A stretch of DNA of 64,000 nucleotides. Origin: CAZBJJ01 sp964492245 (GTDB lineage: Bacteria; Spirochaetota; Spirochaetia; Treponematales; Breznakiellaceae). A model generated the notes under the pieces. The model was not told where the DNA came from. It saw only the letters and a program-made list of their open reading frames with translations, and ran no database searches. The position numbers and the translations under genes were made by a program. Every line of letters begins with the position of its first letter. Positions within the stretch are counted from its first letter, which is position 1. The stretch is from NCBI GenBank assembly GCA_964492245.1, contig CAZBJJ010000004.1, positions 1 through 64,000 of the forward strand. The letters are read 5' to 3'. Of this stretch, positions 7,165-16,382 are shown piece by piece.

Positions 7165-9063
7165 ATGCCAGAAAGTATTCTTTCATCTATTAACTCTCCT
7201 CATCAACTTCAAAAGCTCACCTATCCCCAATTGTACGAACTCAGCCATGAAATACGACAGCTCATTATAGATTCCACCGGTAAAAATGGGGGGCATTTGG
7301 CCTCCAATTTAGGGGTTGTCGAACTGACGATTGCCTTACACCGGGTCTTTAAAAGCCCTACCGATAAATTTGTCTGGGATGTGGGACATCAGTGTTACAC
7401 CCATAAAATCTTAACCGGCAGGCGCGAAGAGTTTTGTAATTTGCGCAAACAAAATGGTTTGGCCGGTTTTCCTAAGCGCACCGAAAGTGAGCACGATGCC
7501 TTCGATACTGGGCATTCCTCTACCTCAATTTCTGCTGCCCTGGGCCTTTTGGCGGCAGATGCGAATAGGCGTGTTGTGGCAATAATTGGCGATGGCGCCC
7601 TGACCGGTGGCATGGCCTTCGAGGCGCTTTCTCATGCCGGGCAGCTGGGCCTGCCGCTCATTGTTATTTTAAACGATAACAATATGTCGATTGGCAAAAA
7701 TGTTGGGGGCCTGTCTCGGCATTTGAGCCAGCTATCGATGACCGATAGGTATCAGCGGATTCGCTCAATGATAGACCATTTTGTGCGCAGAATTCCTGTT
7801 TTTGGTGAGCGTCTTTTTGCCCTTATGATGCGCTTTAAGCGCGGGGTCAAGGCACTGTTTTATGCCAATAATTTTTTTGTGGATCTGGGCTTTGAGTATG
7901 TCGGACCAATTGATGGTCACCGCCTGCGCGAGCTGGAAGAGGTCTTAAAGGATGTCCGCGACCTGAACCGGCCAGTGGTTGTACATGTTATCACTAAAAA
8001 AGGGAAGGGCTATGAATTTGCCGAAGAAGACCCCAGCTCTTTTCACGGCATTGGCCCCTTTAAAGTGGAAGATGGCAGTCTTGAAAGGCTGAGCTCTTTT
8101 TCTTTTAGCAATGCCTTTTCGCGGGCAATAGTGGCACTGGCCAAAGACAATCCCAATATTTGCGCAATTACTGCGGCCATGGAATCTGGTACCGGCTTGC
8201 AGGCCTTCCGCCAGGCCTTTCCCGATAGGTTTTACGATGTGGGTATTGCCGAACAGCATGCCCTTACCTATGCTGCCGGGCTTGCCGCTGGGGGAAAACG
8301 CCCGGTGGTGGCCCTTTATTCTACTTTTTTGCAGCGGGCGATGGATCAGCTTATTCACGATATTGCTATTCCCAATCTGCCGGTCTGCATTGTGCTCGAC
8401 CGCGCTGGTTTTGTGGGCGAGGATGGCGAAACGCATCAGGGGCTTTTCGATATAGCCCTTTTGCGGAGTATTCCCCATATTCATCTGCTTTCTCCGGCCA
8501 GTGCGCAGGAGCTTTCGGCCATGCTCGCGCAGGCCTTAAACACTGATGGGCCGGTAATTATTCGCTATCCAAAGGCTGCCTGTCCGGCCGAAGAGGCCTT
8601 CCTTTTTAGGGCTTTAGAACTTGGGCGTGGGGTTTTTTGTGGTAGGACCGAGGCGCCAATTCTACTTGCCTATACCGGCAGTCTGCACAGCCAGGCGATT
8701 CTTGCCCAAGAATTTTTGGCCAGTCGGGGAATTCAGGTAGAACTCTATAACCTGCGATATATTAAACCTATGGATTACCCCTGGTTGGCCCAAAAGCTTG
8801 TCGATAAAAAAGAATGCTATATTTTCGAAGAGGGCATTTTACAAGGTGGCATAGCTCAGGCAATGTACTACGAGCTTTCTCGAAGCCTGCCAGAGCTCTG
8901 TATTCAAATTCATGGGGCAGGTGATAGCTTTCCTGCACAGGCCAGTCGAAACCAACTTTTGGCCTCTGCTGGCCTCGATGCTCCGGCAATGGTAAGGGCA
9001 ATTGCCGGCCAGACGCGCTATATGAGCGATGTCGATAAAAAAAAGGTGGCATTAGTCCTATGA
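7165..9063 (+). CDS. dxs: 1-deoxy-D-xylulose-5-phosphate synthase
   Basis: The enzyme joins pyruvate and glyceraldehyde 3-phosphate with thiamine diphosphate, the first step of the MEP isoprenoid pathway. The 632 residues show the early HLASNLGVVELTIALH and WDVGHQCYTHK, the thiamine diphosphate motif GDGALTGG ending with NDNNMSIG, and the transketolase middle domain with DVGIAEQHALTYAAGLA. AAGGGG precedes ATG by about 11 bases. The stop overlaps folP by ATGA. It supplies precursors used by miaA and by the polyprenyl synthase at 24543. Confidence 0.96.
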   Translation: MPESILSSINSPHQLQKLTYPQLYELSHEIRQLIIDSTGKNGGHLASNLGVVELTIALHRVFKSPTDKFVWDVGHQCYTHKILTGRREEFCNLRKQNGLAGFPKRTESEHDAFDTGHSSTSISAALGLLAADANRRVVAIIGDGALTGGMAFEALSHAGQLGLPLIVILNDNNMSIGKNVGGLSRHLSQLSMTDRYQRIRSMIDHFVRRIPVFGERLFALMMRFKRGVKALFYANNFFVDLGFEYVGPIDGHRLRELEEVLKDVRDLNRPVVVHVITKKGKGYEFAEEDPSSFHGIGPFKVEDGSLERLSSFSFSNAFSRAIVALAKDNPNICAITAAMESGTGLQAFRQAFPDRFYDVGIAEQHALTYAAGLAAGGKRPVVALYSTFLQRAMDQLIHDIAIPNLPVCIVLDRAGFVGEDGETHQGLFDIALLRSIPHIHLLSPASAQELSAMLAQALNTDGPVIIRYPKAACPAEEAFLFRALELGRGVFCGRTEAPILLAYTGSLHSQAILAQEFLASRGIQVELYNLRYIKPMDYPWLAQKLVDKKECYIFEEGILQGGIAQAMYYELSRSLPELCIQIHGAGDSFPAQASRNQLLASAGLDAPAMVRAIAGQTRYMSDVDKKKVALVL

Positions 9064-9896
9064 ATCTTTCCCTACCCAATGGCAAAGTTCTAGAGCTTTC
9101 GAGCCCGAAAATAATGGGGATTATTAATTGCACCCCCGACTCCTTTTATCCCGGGAGCCGGAGCGACGGGCAGCGGGCCTTGGAAGCCGCGCTGAAAGCC
9201 GAGGCCAATGGGGCGCATATTTTAGATTTTGGGGGCGAATCTACCCGCCCAAATAGCGATCCGGTGAGCGAGGAGGAAGAGTTAAACCGCGTCCTACCCG
9301 TGTTAGAGGCCTTTCGACGGCGTTCGGATCTGCCAGTCTCTATCGATACTTATAAATTTAGGCTGGCAAAAGAGGCTCTCGATCTGGGGGCCGACATTGT
9401 CAACGATATTACCGCCCTGGGCCATGCCAAAGAGATAGCCGGCCTCTGTGCCAAAAAAGGGGCAGCTCTTATTTTAATGCACATGCAGGGAAGACCAAAG
9501 ACAATGCAGGATGCCCCCTTTTATAAGGCGGTGTGCAAAGAGGTCCATAAGTTTTTTAAAGAGCGCATTGCCTTGGCGCGGGCCCAGGGGATGTCGCCAA
9601 AATCCCTCCTGCTCGACCCGGGCTTTGGCTTTGGCAAGCGGGTGGCAGACAATATCGAGCTATTGACCCATTTAAAAAAAGCGAGCCTGCCCGGCCATCC
9701 TATTGTGGTCGGCCTTTCGCGTAAATCCTTTATTGGTGCTATTACCGGGCGAAAAGTAGAAGAGCGCCTGGCAGGTAGCATTGCAGCTCACATGTTGGCA
9801 TTGGATAGGGGGGCTTCCATATTGCGCGTTCATGATGTCCGTGAAACTGCCGATTTAGTAGGTATGTACAATGCGGTTAAGGGGCTAAAAAAGTGA
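9060..9896 (+). CDS. folP: Dihydropteroate synthase
   Basis: FolP condenses p-aminobenzoate with hydroxymethyl-dihydropterin diphosphate in folate synthesis. The 278 residues carry the two signature motifs MGIINCTPDSFYPGS (about 19-33) and HILDFGGESTRP (about 53-64), plus the later GLSRKSFIGAI. Its ATG overlaps the dxs stop and its stop overlaps the next GTG, so dxs-folP-cdaA-ybbR-acpS is one tightly coupled operon. The folP-cdaA-ybbR order is common in several bacterial groups. Confidence 0.95.
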   Translation: MNLSLPNGKVLELSSPKIMGIINCTPDSFYPGSRSDGQRALEAALKAEANGAHILDFGGESTRPNSDPVSEEEELNRVLPVLEAFRRRSDLPVSIDTYKFRLAKEALDLGADIVNDITALGHAKEIAGLCAKKGAALILMHMQGRPKTMQDAPFYKAVCKEVHKFFKERIALARAQGMSPKSLLLDPGFGFGKRVADNIELLTHLKKASLPGHPIVVGLSRKSFIGAITGRKVEERLAGSIAAHMLALDRGASILRVHDVRETADLVGMYNAVKGLKK

Positions 9897-10714
9897 ATTT
9901 TCTCAGTTTTCTGCAGACTCTTTATAATAATGTGCGCCCTATTTTAGATGTTCTCATTCTTGCGTTTTTGCTATATAGGGCCTGGGAGCTCTTAGTTCGC
10001 ACGCGGGCAATTCAATTGATTAAGGGCACCGGTTTTTTGGCTGCCCTGTACGGCCTGGCCTTTGTTCTTAAGCTTTCCACGCTTTTGTGGATACTCAATT
10101 TTTTGGCCCCCGGACTTTTTATTGGCATGGCCATTATTTTCCAACAGGAGCTTCGGGCAATCTTTTTAAAACTGGGGCAGGGGGACTGGTTTGGACCTGG
10201 TCTGCGCAGCCGCACCGACCAAGTGGAACTGGCCGTACATGCCGCCGAGCTCCTTTCGCGCCAGAGGCGGGGGGCCCTTATGGTCTTTCCGCGCCGCACC
10301 AGTTTAAAACATATTTTAGACACTGGTACCAAAATAAATGCCGATATTGGCTCAGCCTTAATTATCAGTATTTTTGCCTTCGATGGACCCTTGCACGATG
10401 GTGCAATTGTCATTCAAAATGGAAAACTCCTGGCTGCTGGCTGTTTTTTGCCCCTTTCCGACCAACAGGATATTCGAAAAAGTTTTGGCACAAGGCATCG
10501 GGCCGCCCTGGGTATGAGCGAAGAAAGTGATGCCGTTGTTTTAATTGTCTCCGAAGAAACTGGGGCGCTATCTTTGGCCTGGGATTCGCGGCTGTATTAC
10601 GATTTGACCCCCGCAAACCTATTAACGCGATTGCAAACAATTTTAGAACGGCCCAAGCAGGACATTTCTTTGGATAGCAAGGACGATATAAAGGAGAGCT
10701 TCCTTGAAATTTAG
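9893..10714 (+). CDS. cdaA: Diadenylate cyclase, CdaA type
   Basis: CdaA makes cyclic di-AMP from two ATP molecules. Three membrane helices occupy about residues 15-85, followed by the DAC domain with the catalytic DGA (169-171) and GTRHRAA (199-205) motifs, both intact. GTG at 9893 overlaps the folP stop as GTGA. The following ybbR gene encodes the usual partner (CdaR-like) that regulates CdaA at the membrane. I see no cyclic di-AMP phosphodiesterase or receptor in this window. Confidence 0.94.
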   Translation: MNFLSFLQTLYNNVRPILDVLILAFLLYRAWELLVRTRAIQLIKGTGFLAALYGLAFVLKLSTLLWILNFLAPGLFIGMAIIFQQELRAIFLKLGQGDWFGPGLRSRTDQVELAVHAAELLSRQRRGALMVFPRRTSLKHILDTGTKINADIGSALIISIFAFDGPLHDGAIVIQNGKLLAAGCFLPLSDQQDIRKSFGTRHRAALGMSEESDAVVLIVSEETGALSLAWDSRLYYDLTPANLLTRLQTILERPKQDISLDSKDDIKESFLEI

Positions 10715-11669
10715 ACCCTTTATTGAGCGCATTTTACACAATTGGCCCATTAAAATTCTCTGTTTGGCAATTTCAATCATTCTTTTTCTTGTCTATCGAA
10801 TTTCCTCGCTCGAGGAGCGATTTTTCATGGTTCCCCTTACCGTTCACAGTGGCAGCGAATTGGTACCAGCGAGCGACTGGCCAAGGATGGTGCGCATTTC
10901 GCTGCGGGGCGAACCCAATGTGGTAAAGGGTATTTTCGAGAATGATATTGAAGCTTGGCTCGATTTACACACTATTCAAAAAGAGGGGCCGGCAAGCGTA
11001 CCTATTCGTATTGTAAAAACTGGCAGTGCGGCAGCCGTGGACCCGCTGGAAATCCATGTCGAACCCGAGGAGGTCGAGCTCAATATGGAAATCCGGGAAG
11101 AAAAAATGGTGCCGGTCCTCCCCTCGTTTCGGGGCAGTATCGACAGCGGCTACGACCTGAGCAATTGGACACTGGCCCCCTCGATGGTTACTATTACCGG
11201 GCCCGCCTCGCGCATTGCGCGGCTACAGGAACTTTCCAGCGAGGCCGTAGAACTTGGGGGGCGAAAGGGAAATTTTTCGCTCTCATTGCGGGTGCTCAAT
11301 CCGGATTCCCTCGTTAAAATTTCTGGCGAGGGCACCGTCTTGCTTTCGGCCTTTATTCAAGAGGCAACCCTCGTGCGCGATTTTTCAAATATTGTTCCGG
11401 AGATTATTGGGCTGAATGCCGAGTTTGATGCCGAAATGGATCCGCAGATTATTTCCTTTAAGCTCTCGGGGCCCTGGCCCCGCCTGCAACCTTGGACAAT
11501 AGGCAATCAGGCAGTTTATATTGATGGGACCCGTATAAAAAGAGCGGGAAGGTATCAACTGCCCATCGAGTTCGAGATCCCCGCCGAATTTACCATACAG
11601 GATCTTAGCGAAGATACTCTAGAGCTAGAAGTTAAACTGAGCCCTCAAATTAAAGAGGAAGATGAATGA
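10704..11669 (+). CDS. YbbR/CdaR-domain membrane protein
   Basis: The 321 residues have one membrane anchor near the N terminus (PIKILCLAISIILFLVYRIS, about 15-34) and then several YbbR repeats on the outer side of the membrane (for example EVELNMEIREEKMVPVLPSFRG and VTITGPASRIARLQELSSEAV). In Firmicutes the equivalent CdaR controls CdaA activity. The start is TTG at 10704, 8 bases after AAGGAGAG, so it overlaps cdaA by 11 bases. No glucosamine mutase (glmM) follows, unlike the Firmicute operon. Confidence 0.85.
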   Translation: MKFRPFIERILHNWPIKILCLAISIILFLVYRISSLEERFFMVPLTVHSGSELVPASDWPRMVRISLRGEPNVVKGIFENDIEAWLDLHTIQKEGPASVPIRIVKTGSAAAVDPLEIHVEPEEVELNMEIREEKMVPVLPSFRGSIDSGYDLSNWTLAPSMVTITGPASRIARLQELSSEAVELGGRKGNFSLSLRVLNPDSLVKISGEGTVLLSAFIQEATLVRDFSNIVPEIIGLNAEFDAEMDPQIISFKLSGPWPRLQPWTIGNQAVYIDGTRIKRAGRYQLPIEFEIPAEFTIQDLSEDTLELEVKLSPQIKEEDE

Positions 11670-12040
11670 TTCTTGGAACAGGTATAGACATTGTCCACAC
11701 AGAGCGAATGAAAAAATGGAGCGAGGAGCTCTGTGAGCGCTGGTTTCATCCAGAGGAGATAAAGGCTGCCCGCTCTCGGGGGGCTGGTATGGCCCTTTCG
11801 CTGGCGGCCCGCTTTGCCGCAAAGGAGGCCTTTGGCAAGGCTTTGGGTACGGGACTTCGGGGCATCATTTTAAAAGATATTCAAGTGATAAACAGCCACA
11901 ATGGAAGGCCATATATTATTTTACATAAGACTGCTAAAATAGCCTTCGAGCAATCTGGCGGAACTGATATACATCTTTCTTTGAGCCACGACGAGGGAAA
12001 CGCCATTGCAATGGTAATAATTGAAGGAAGGGATGTTTAA
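11666..12040 (+). CDS. acpS: Holo-[acyl-carrier-protein] synthase
   Basis: AcpS moves phosphopantetheine from coenzyme A to acyl carrier protein. The 124 residues begin with GTGIDIVHTERM and contain the second motif RFAAKEAFGKALGTG, with the metal-binding Asp and Glu in place, and LSLSHDEGNAIAMVI near the end. It overlaps ybbR by ATGA and is followed directly by the DUF2225 gene. Confidence 0.93.
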   Translation: MILGTGIDIVHTERMKKWSEELCERWFHPEEIKAARSRGAGMALSLAARFAAKEAFGKALGTGLRGIILKDIQVINSHNGRPYIILHKTAKIAFEQSGGTDIHLSLSHDEGNAIAMVIIEGRDV

Positions 12041-12907
12041 ATGGCAATGATCCGTGAAGAGCGCGAACTCAAACTGACGTATCAGGCAAAAGAGTCCACA
12101 CGCTGCCCAATTTGCGATACCCGCTTTAATCGCGAAGAACTCCTCTCTGGCGGGGGCAGGCTCATTGCCGGGCCCCTTACCGACGAGCTACACCGACTGT
12201 ACGAGCCCTCGGCAAAGTATGGCGAGGTCTATCCCCTGTTGTATCAGCCAACGGTCTGCCCTTCCTGTTGGTTTGCCTCTTTAGATGCCGATTTTCCCAA
12301 TCTTCCGGCAAAATTTAAAGACGATGTAATGGAAGACCACGAGGCCCTAGTGGCCGATGTCGAGAAAATATTTCCATCAATAGATTTTAGCGTTCCCCGG
12401 GGCTTGCACGAAGGGGCCGCTGCCAATTATCTTGCGCTGCGCTGTTATCATTTTTACCCCAAAGATTTTAATCCCACGCTTAAAGGGGGAATATGCGCCC
12501 TTCGTACTGGCTGGATTTTCGATATAATGCATCAAAAAGAAGGCGAGGAGAACTGGGACTGGCTATCGACCCTATTTAAGCAAAAGGCCCTCTTCCTTTA
12601 TCGCGAAGCCCTTGCCCTTGAACAGATGGGCAAGGAGGCATTGAGCGGTATGCGCAATTTTGGCCCCGACACCGATAAAAACTTTGGCTACGACGGTCTT
12701 GTATATTTAAGTGCCCTTTTAGAATTTAAATATGGGCAACGCGAGGATGGCGAAAAGCGAATTGCCGCAATTGACGAAGCGAAACGGACTATTGCAAAGC
12801 TCTTTGGTCTGGGTAAGTCTTCTAAAAACAAGCCGGGCCCTCTTTTGGAGGTGGCCCGCGACCTATATGACTCTTTTAACCGGGAACTGAATCAGGCAGA
12901 TGACTGA
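12041..12907 (+). CDS. DUF2225 family protein, putative metal binding
   Basis: The 288-residue protein has two CxxC pairs (CPICDTRFNREEL at about 20 and CPSCWFASLDADFP at about 78), which should bind zinc. The rest is helical and TPR-like (LKGGICALRTGWIFDIM, then EREALALEQ-type helices). DUF2225 proteins are widespread in spirochaetes and Firmicutes; their role is unknown. The start directly abuts the acpS stop, and the stop region overlaps truA by 8 bases. I infer only that it is expressed with this operon. Confidence 0.85.
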   Translation: MAMIREERELKLTYQAKESTRCPICDTRFNREELLSGGGRLIAGPLTDELHRLYEPSAKYGEVYPLLYQPTVCPSCWFASLDADFPNLPAKFKDDVMEDHEALVADVEKIFPSIDFSVPRGLHEGAAANYLALRCYHFYPKDFNPTLKGGICALRTGWIFDIMHQKEGEENWDWLSTLFKQKALFLYREALALEQMGKEALSGMRNFGPDTDKNFGYDGLVYLSALLEFKYGQREDGEKRIAAIDEAKRTIAKLFGLGKSSKNKPGPLLEVARDLYDSFNRELNQADD

Positions 12908-13664
12908 GTTGCGAAAAATAAGGCTCCTCGTCTCCTACGATGGCAGCGATTTTTTTGGTTGGCAGCGCCAGGGGCGGGAAGGGGGGCGGACTGTGCAGGG
13001 CTGTATTGAACAGGCCCTTGCTAGCATGCACAAGCATCCGGTGGATGCCTATGGTTCGGGGCGTACCGATACTGGGGTGCACGCCTGTGGCCAGGTTTTA
13101 CATTTTCATAGCGATATTAAAAACATTGCCGTCCAGAATTTCGTGCCCGCCCTCAATTCGCTATTGCCCCAGGATGTACGTGTTTTACGGGCAGAACTGG
13201 CTGACCCCGACTTCCATGCGCGGTTTTCGGCACGCAGCAGGCTGTACCGCTATTTTATCATCCCCAACCGTCCTGCCCGTCCCCACGAATTGCGCTATGC
13301 CTGGCAAATTTGGCGCAAAATGGACCTTCAACATTTAAATGCCCTGGCCACTTGCCTAAAAGGCGAAATGGACTGTCGTATTTTTGCCGGTTCCCGTGAT
13401 AAAAGCCATTCTACATCGCGCTATATCTGGGTTTCCCGCTTTGTCCAGGAGGGGAATATGCTCGTCTACGAGATTGAGGCAAATGCCTTTTTATATAAAA
13501 TGGTACGCTCTATTGTGGGCAGTCTTTTGCATGGCGAGCAGCAGGGCCTGTCCAAGGCCGAGTTTTCGCGGCGCCTTGCCAATTTTGATGCCTCATTAGT
13601 TGGGCCAACAGCCCCTGCAAAGGGGCTTTTTCTCTGGCATATCAGCTATTACGAAAAAGGCTAG
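12900..13664 (+). CDS. truA: tRNA pseudouridine(38-40) synthase TruA
   Basis: TruA isomerises uridines 38-40 in the tRNA anticodon arm. The catalytic aspartate is in GSGRTDTGVHA (about residues 53-63), preceded by SYDGSDFFGWQRQ. The NSLLPQDVRV and FHARFSARSRLYRY motifs follow. Its 254 residues are normal. It overlaps the DUF2225 gene by 8 bases. Confidence 0.95.
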   Translation: MTELRKIRLLVSYDGSDFFGWQRQGREGGRTVQGCIEQALASMHKHPVDAYGSGRTDTGVHACGQVLHFHSDIKNIAVQNFVPALNSLLPQDVRVLRAELADPDFHARFSARSRLYRYFIIPNRPARPHELRYAWQIWRKMDLQHLNALATCLKGEMDCRIFAGSRDKSHSTSRYIWVSRFVQEGNMLVYEIEANAFLYKMVRSIVGSLLHGEQQGLSKAEFSRRLANFDASLVGPTAPAKGLFLWHISYYEKG

Positions 13665-13668
13665 CAGT

Positions 13669-14571
13669 ATGAAATATAGATTTTTCTCCATGGTACATTT
13701 TTTTTCTGTTTTTCTAATAGCTTTCGCCCTTCTGCCAGCGGTACATGGCGAAGAAGCCCCCCATATTGCAAAAATAGTGAGTATTTCGCCAGTTTTAACC
13801 GAAATTGCCTGGGAGCTTGGCGCTGGAGAACTTTTAGTGGGGCGCAGCCAGTGGTGCGACTGGCCCCCAGAAGTCTTGCAGCTCCCCATTGTGGGTGGTT
13901 TTTCGGGTGCAAGTGTCAGTATCGAGACAATTCGGGCAATTGATCCAGATATAGTCCTGCTTTCGCCCTTTATGCATATCCGCCTTATTCCCCTTTTTAA
14001 GCGCGCTGGCATCGCTTTTTTTGGTGCCGACAGCAATTCTTTCGAAGAGATAATCGAGGATACCCGCCGTCTTGGCAGGGCAATAGGAAGGGATGAGGAG
14101 GGTATGAATTTGGCAGCTCGAATGCTTAACGATTTAGCCGCTTTAGATGCTACCCTGGCATCCGCGCTTCCTCCCGGGGTCGATACATCGGGTAGAAATG
14201 GTAAAGGGGGCAAGGGGGTCTTTTACCTTTTACAGGAGGATCCCCTTATGAGCTGTGGAAGGGGCAGCTTTATAGACGAGCTTATCGAACGCGCTGGGGG
14301 GCACAATATATTTACCGAGGTGCAAGAGGCCTGGCCCCTTGTATCCATCGAAGCTCTGCGCCTTGCCGATCCCGATTTTATTCTAATGGATAGCCAGAAC
14401 TACGCCCGTCTTTTTGGCAGGGGCTCATCTTACCGGGGCCCACTAAATAAGCTTCGGGCGGTTAAGGCGGGAAATATTATAGCAATTGATGGGGACCTAC
14501 TGTCTCGCCCGGGCCCCCGTCTAATACAGGCGGCCTGGATTTTGGCTAGGGCCCTGGGGACGGTAGAATGA
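13669..14571 (+). CDS. Substrate-binding protein of a cobalamin/Fe3+-siderophore ABC importer
   Basis: This is a periplasmic binding protein of the BtuF/FepB (PF01497) class. The signal peptide is MKYRFFSMVHFFSVFLIAFA with a likely cut after AVHGEE-adjacent alanine. The family opening VSISPVLTEIAWELGAGELLVGRSQWCDWP and the later PDIVLL are clear. The resemblance to BtuF (GRSQWCDWP pattern) favours cobalamin, but heme or siderophores are possible. ATG 13669 was chosen for the signal peptide; it lies 5 bases after truA. The stop overlaps the permease gene by ATGA. I found no cobalamin riboswitch upstream. Confidence 0.85.
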   Translation: MKYRFFSMVHFFSVFLIAFALLPAVHGEEAPHIAKIVSISPVLTEIAWELGAGELLVGRSQWCDWPPEVLQLPIVGGFSGASVSIETIRAIDPDIVLLSPFMHIRLIPLFKRAGIAFFGADSNSFEEIIEDTRRLGRAIGRDEEGMNLAARMLNDLAALDATLASALPPGVDTSGRNGKGGKGVFYLLQEDPLMSCGRGSFIDELIERAGGHNIFTEVQEAWPLVSIEALRLADPDFILMDSQNYARLFGRGSSYRGPLNKLRAVKAGNIIAIDGDLLSRPGPRLIQAAWILARALGTVE

Positions 14572-15569
14572 AGCCGGAAAGACGGGCCCGGCCTGTTTTA
14601 TTTATTGGGGCCGGCCTTGGTTTAAGCTTTCTCGCCTTTGTCTGCTCACTTGCCCTGGGGCCTGCAACGGCCATCCTGTTAAAAAGTGATATAGGGCTTT
14701 TGCGCGACATTATTCTGGAACAGCGCTTGGCACGCAGTTTGCTGGCCTGGTCGGTCGGTGCTCTTTTGGGGCTCTCTGGAACAGCCCTTCAGGGCCTTTT
14801 CCAGAACCGACTGGCAGATCCCTATATTACCGGCACCTCTGCTGGTGCCGCTTTTGGCGCAGCCCTGGCCCTGGTCTTTGGGGTAGGTGGGGTCGGTGTT
14901 TTAAGCGGGCCAAGCCTCTTCGCCCTATTGGGCTCCCTTGGGGCCAGCCTTTTAGTATTCAGCCTTGCCCGAACCGCCGGAAGGGCCGCCCCCCTAAGTG
15001 CCCTCCTGCTCTCGGGCACTGCGGTGTCGGCCCTGTTTTCGAGCCTGCTTTCTTTGCTCTTAGTAATCCAGGACCGCCACCTGCACCGCGTCTATTTTTG
15101 GCTACTCGGGGGCTTTGCCGCGGTCTGGTACGAAGACCTGTATATTGTCCTAGCCTTTGGCCTTTTGAGCCTGCTTTGCCTTCTGCCCATGGCGCGCAGC
15201 CTGGATATATTGGCCAGTGGTGAAGATTCTGCCCGCTCTTTAGGGCTCTCTCTTTTCTGGACCCGGCTTTTAATACTGTTGGGCAGTAGCTTTGCCGTGG
15301 CAGCGGCGGTGTCGGTGGCCGGCATTATTGGCTTTGTCGGCCTTATTGCCCCGCACATTGCCCGCCTCCTCCTTGGGCCAAGGCACCGCTGGCTCTTTCC
15401 GCTTGCCGCCACCCTGGCCGGCCTTATTACCCTGCTCGCCGACATGCTGGCCCGCAGCCTTATTGCTCCGGTGGAATTGCCCCTGGGAATTTTAACCAGC
15501 CTTATTGGTGCCCCCTTTTTTCTCTGGCTCTTAGTTCGCGCCTATCGCAGGGGGGGGGCGGTTTTATAA
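14568..15569 (+). CDS. FecCD/BtuC-type ABC permease
   Basis: The 333 residues form about ten membrane helices with the family signatures RLARSLLAWSVGALLGLSGTALQGLFQNRLADPYI (early) and GFVGLIAPHIARLLLG (late, the coupling region to the ATPase). It should form the homodimeric channel of the importer with the preceding binding protein and following ATPase. Starts and stops overlap both neighbours, so the three are translationally coupled. Confidence 0.93.
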   Translation: MKPERRARPVLFIGAGLGLSFLAFVCSLALGPATAILLKSDIGLLRDIILEQRLARSLLAWSVGALLGLSGTALQGLFQNRLADPYITGTSAGAAFGAALALVFGVGGVGVLSGPSLFALLGSLGASLLVFSLARTAGRAAPLSALLLSGTAVSALFSSLLSLLLVIQDRHLHRVYFWLLGGFAAVWYEDLYIVLAFGLLSLLCLLPMARSLDILASGEDSARSLGLSLFWTRLLILLGSSFAVAAAVSVAGIIGFVGLIAPHIARLLLGPRHRWLFPLAATLAGLITLLADMLARSLIAPVELPLGILTSLIGAPFFLWLLVRAYRRGGAVL

Positions 15570-16336
15570 TGAATATCGAAGCTTTGCAGATACAGCTTGC
15601 CTGGGGGCGGCGCAGCGTTTTAGAATTTCCGTATTTTACCTGTTCTAAGCCAGAATTAATTGCCATTTTAGGGCCCAATGGCAGTGGAAAAAGTAGCCTT
15701 TTGCGCTCCTTTGCCGGTCTATTCAGACCCAAATGTGGAAATATCAATTTGAATAATCAAAATATTTACAAACTTTCCGCCAAAGAATTGGCCCGCAATG
15801 TCGCCTGGCTCCCCCAACAGATAAAGGCCGAATGGCCCTTTACCGTCTGGGACTTCGTTATGCAGGGCCGCTATCCCCATATTGGCTCGTTTAAGCCAAT
15901 ATCCCCAAAGGATAAAAATGTAGTGCGCCATGCCCTTTCGCGGGCCGGTCTGCTGGCCCTTGCCAATAGAAAAATTACCGAGCTCTCTGGCGGGGAGCTA
16001 CAGAGGGTGTATATTGCCCGGGCACTGGCACAGGAGGCCGGCCTATTGCTCCTAGACGAGCCCCTATCCCAGCTGGATATTGGCTACCAGCAGGAAGTAC
16101 TTGCTCTTTTGCGGGAATTAGTCGATCAGGGCCATTGCATTATTATGGCCGTACACGATATCAATATAGCCCTTGCCCATGCAGAGCGGGTTCTGGTCCT
16201 CCATGAAAAAAAAATTCAGGCTGATGGGCTAGCCAAACAGGTGCTTGAGCCTGGGTTAATTAAGCAGGTATGGAATTTGGATGTGCAAAAAATAAAAAAC
16301 CCCCACCACACCGGCCAAGAGGCCTTTTTCTGGTAA
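15569..16336 (+). CDS. ABC transporter ATP-binding protein, BtuD/FecE type
   Basis: The 255 residues carry Walker A GPNGSGKSS (about 35-43), the Q-loop WLPQQ, the signature LSGGELQRV, Walker B LLLLDEPLSQLD and the H-loop VHDI. Its ATG shares one base with the permease stop (TAATG). It ends just before intergenic repeat copy 4 and faces the DtxR-type regulator, which may control iron or cofactor uptake. Confidence 0.93.
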   Translation: MNIEALQIQLAWGRRSVLEFPYFTCSKPELIAILGPNGSGKSSLLRSFAGLFRPKCGNINLNNQNIYKLSAKELARNVAWLPQQIKAEWPFTVWDFVMQGRYPHIGSFKPISPKDKNVVRHALSRAGLLALANRKITELSGGELQRVYIARALAQEAGLLLLDEPLSQLDIGYQQEVLALLRELVDQGHCIIMAVHDINIALAHAERVLVLHEKKIQADGLAKQVLEPGLIKQVWNLDVQKIKNPHHTGQEAFFW

Positions 16337-16337
16337 G

Positions 16338-16373
16338 TAGTTTACCGAATCTTTCACCTGGGTTGCCCCGAAG
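16338..16373 (-). repeat. Intergenic repeat, copy 4
   Basis: Read on the minus strand it is GGGGCAACCCAGGTGAAAG, then ATTCGGTAAACTA. It lies between the convergent ends of the ABC ATPase and the DtxR-like regulator. It is the only copy in the minus orientation and does not encode a stop codon here. Confidence 0.75.
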
Positions 16374-16382
16374 TTTGCCGGC

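Noticed and set aside
13665..13680. Cobalamin riboswitch before the ABC importer
   Set aside because: Only 5 bases separate truA from the binding-protein gene, and no B12-box is visible.
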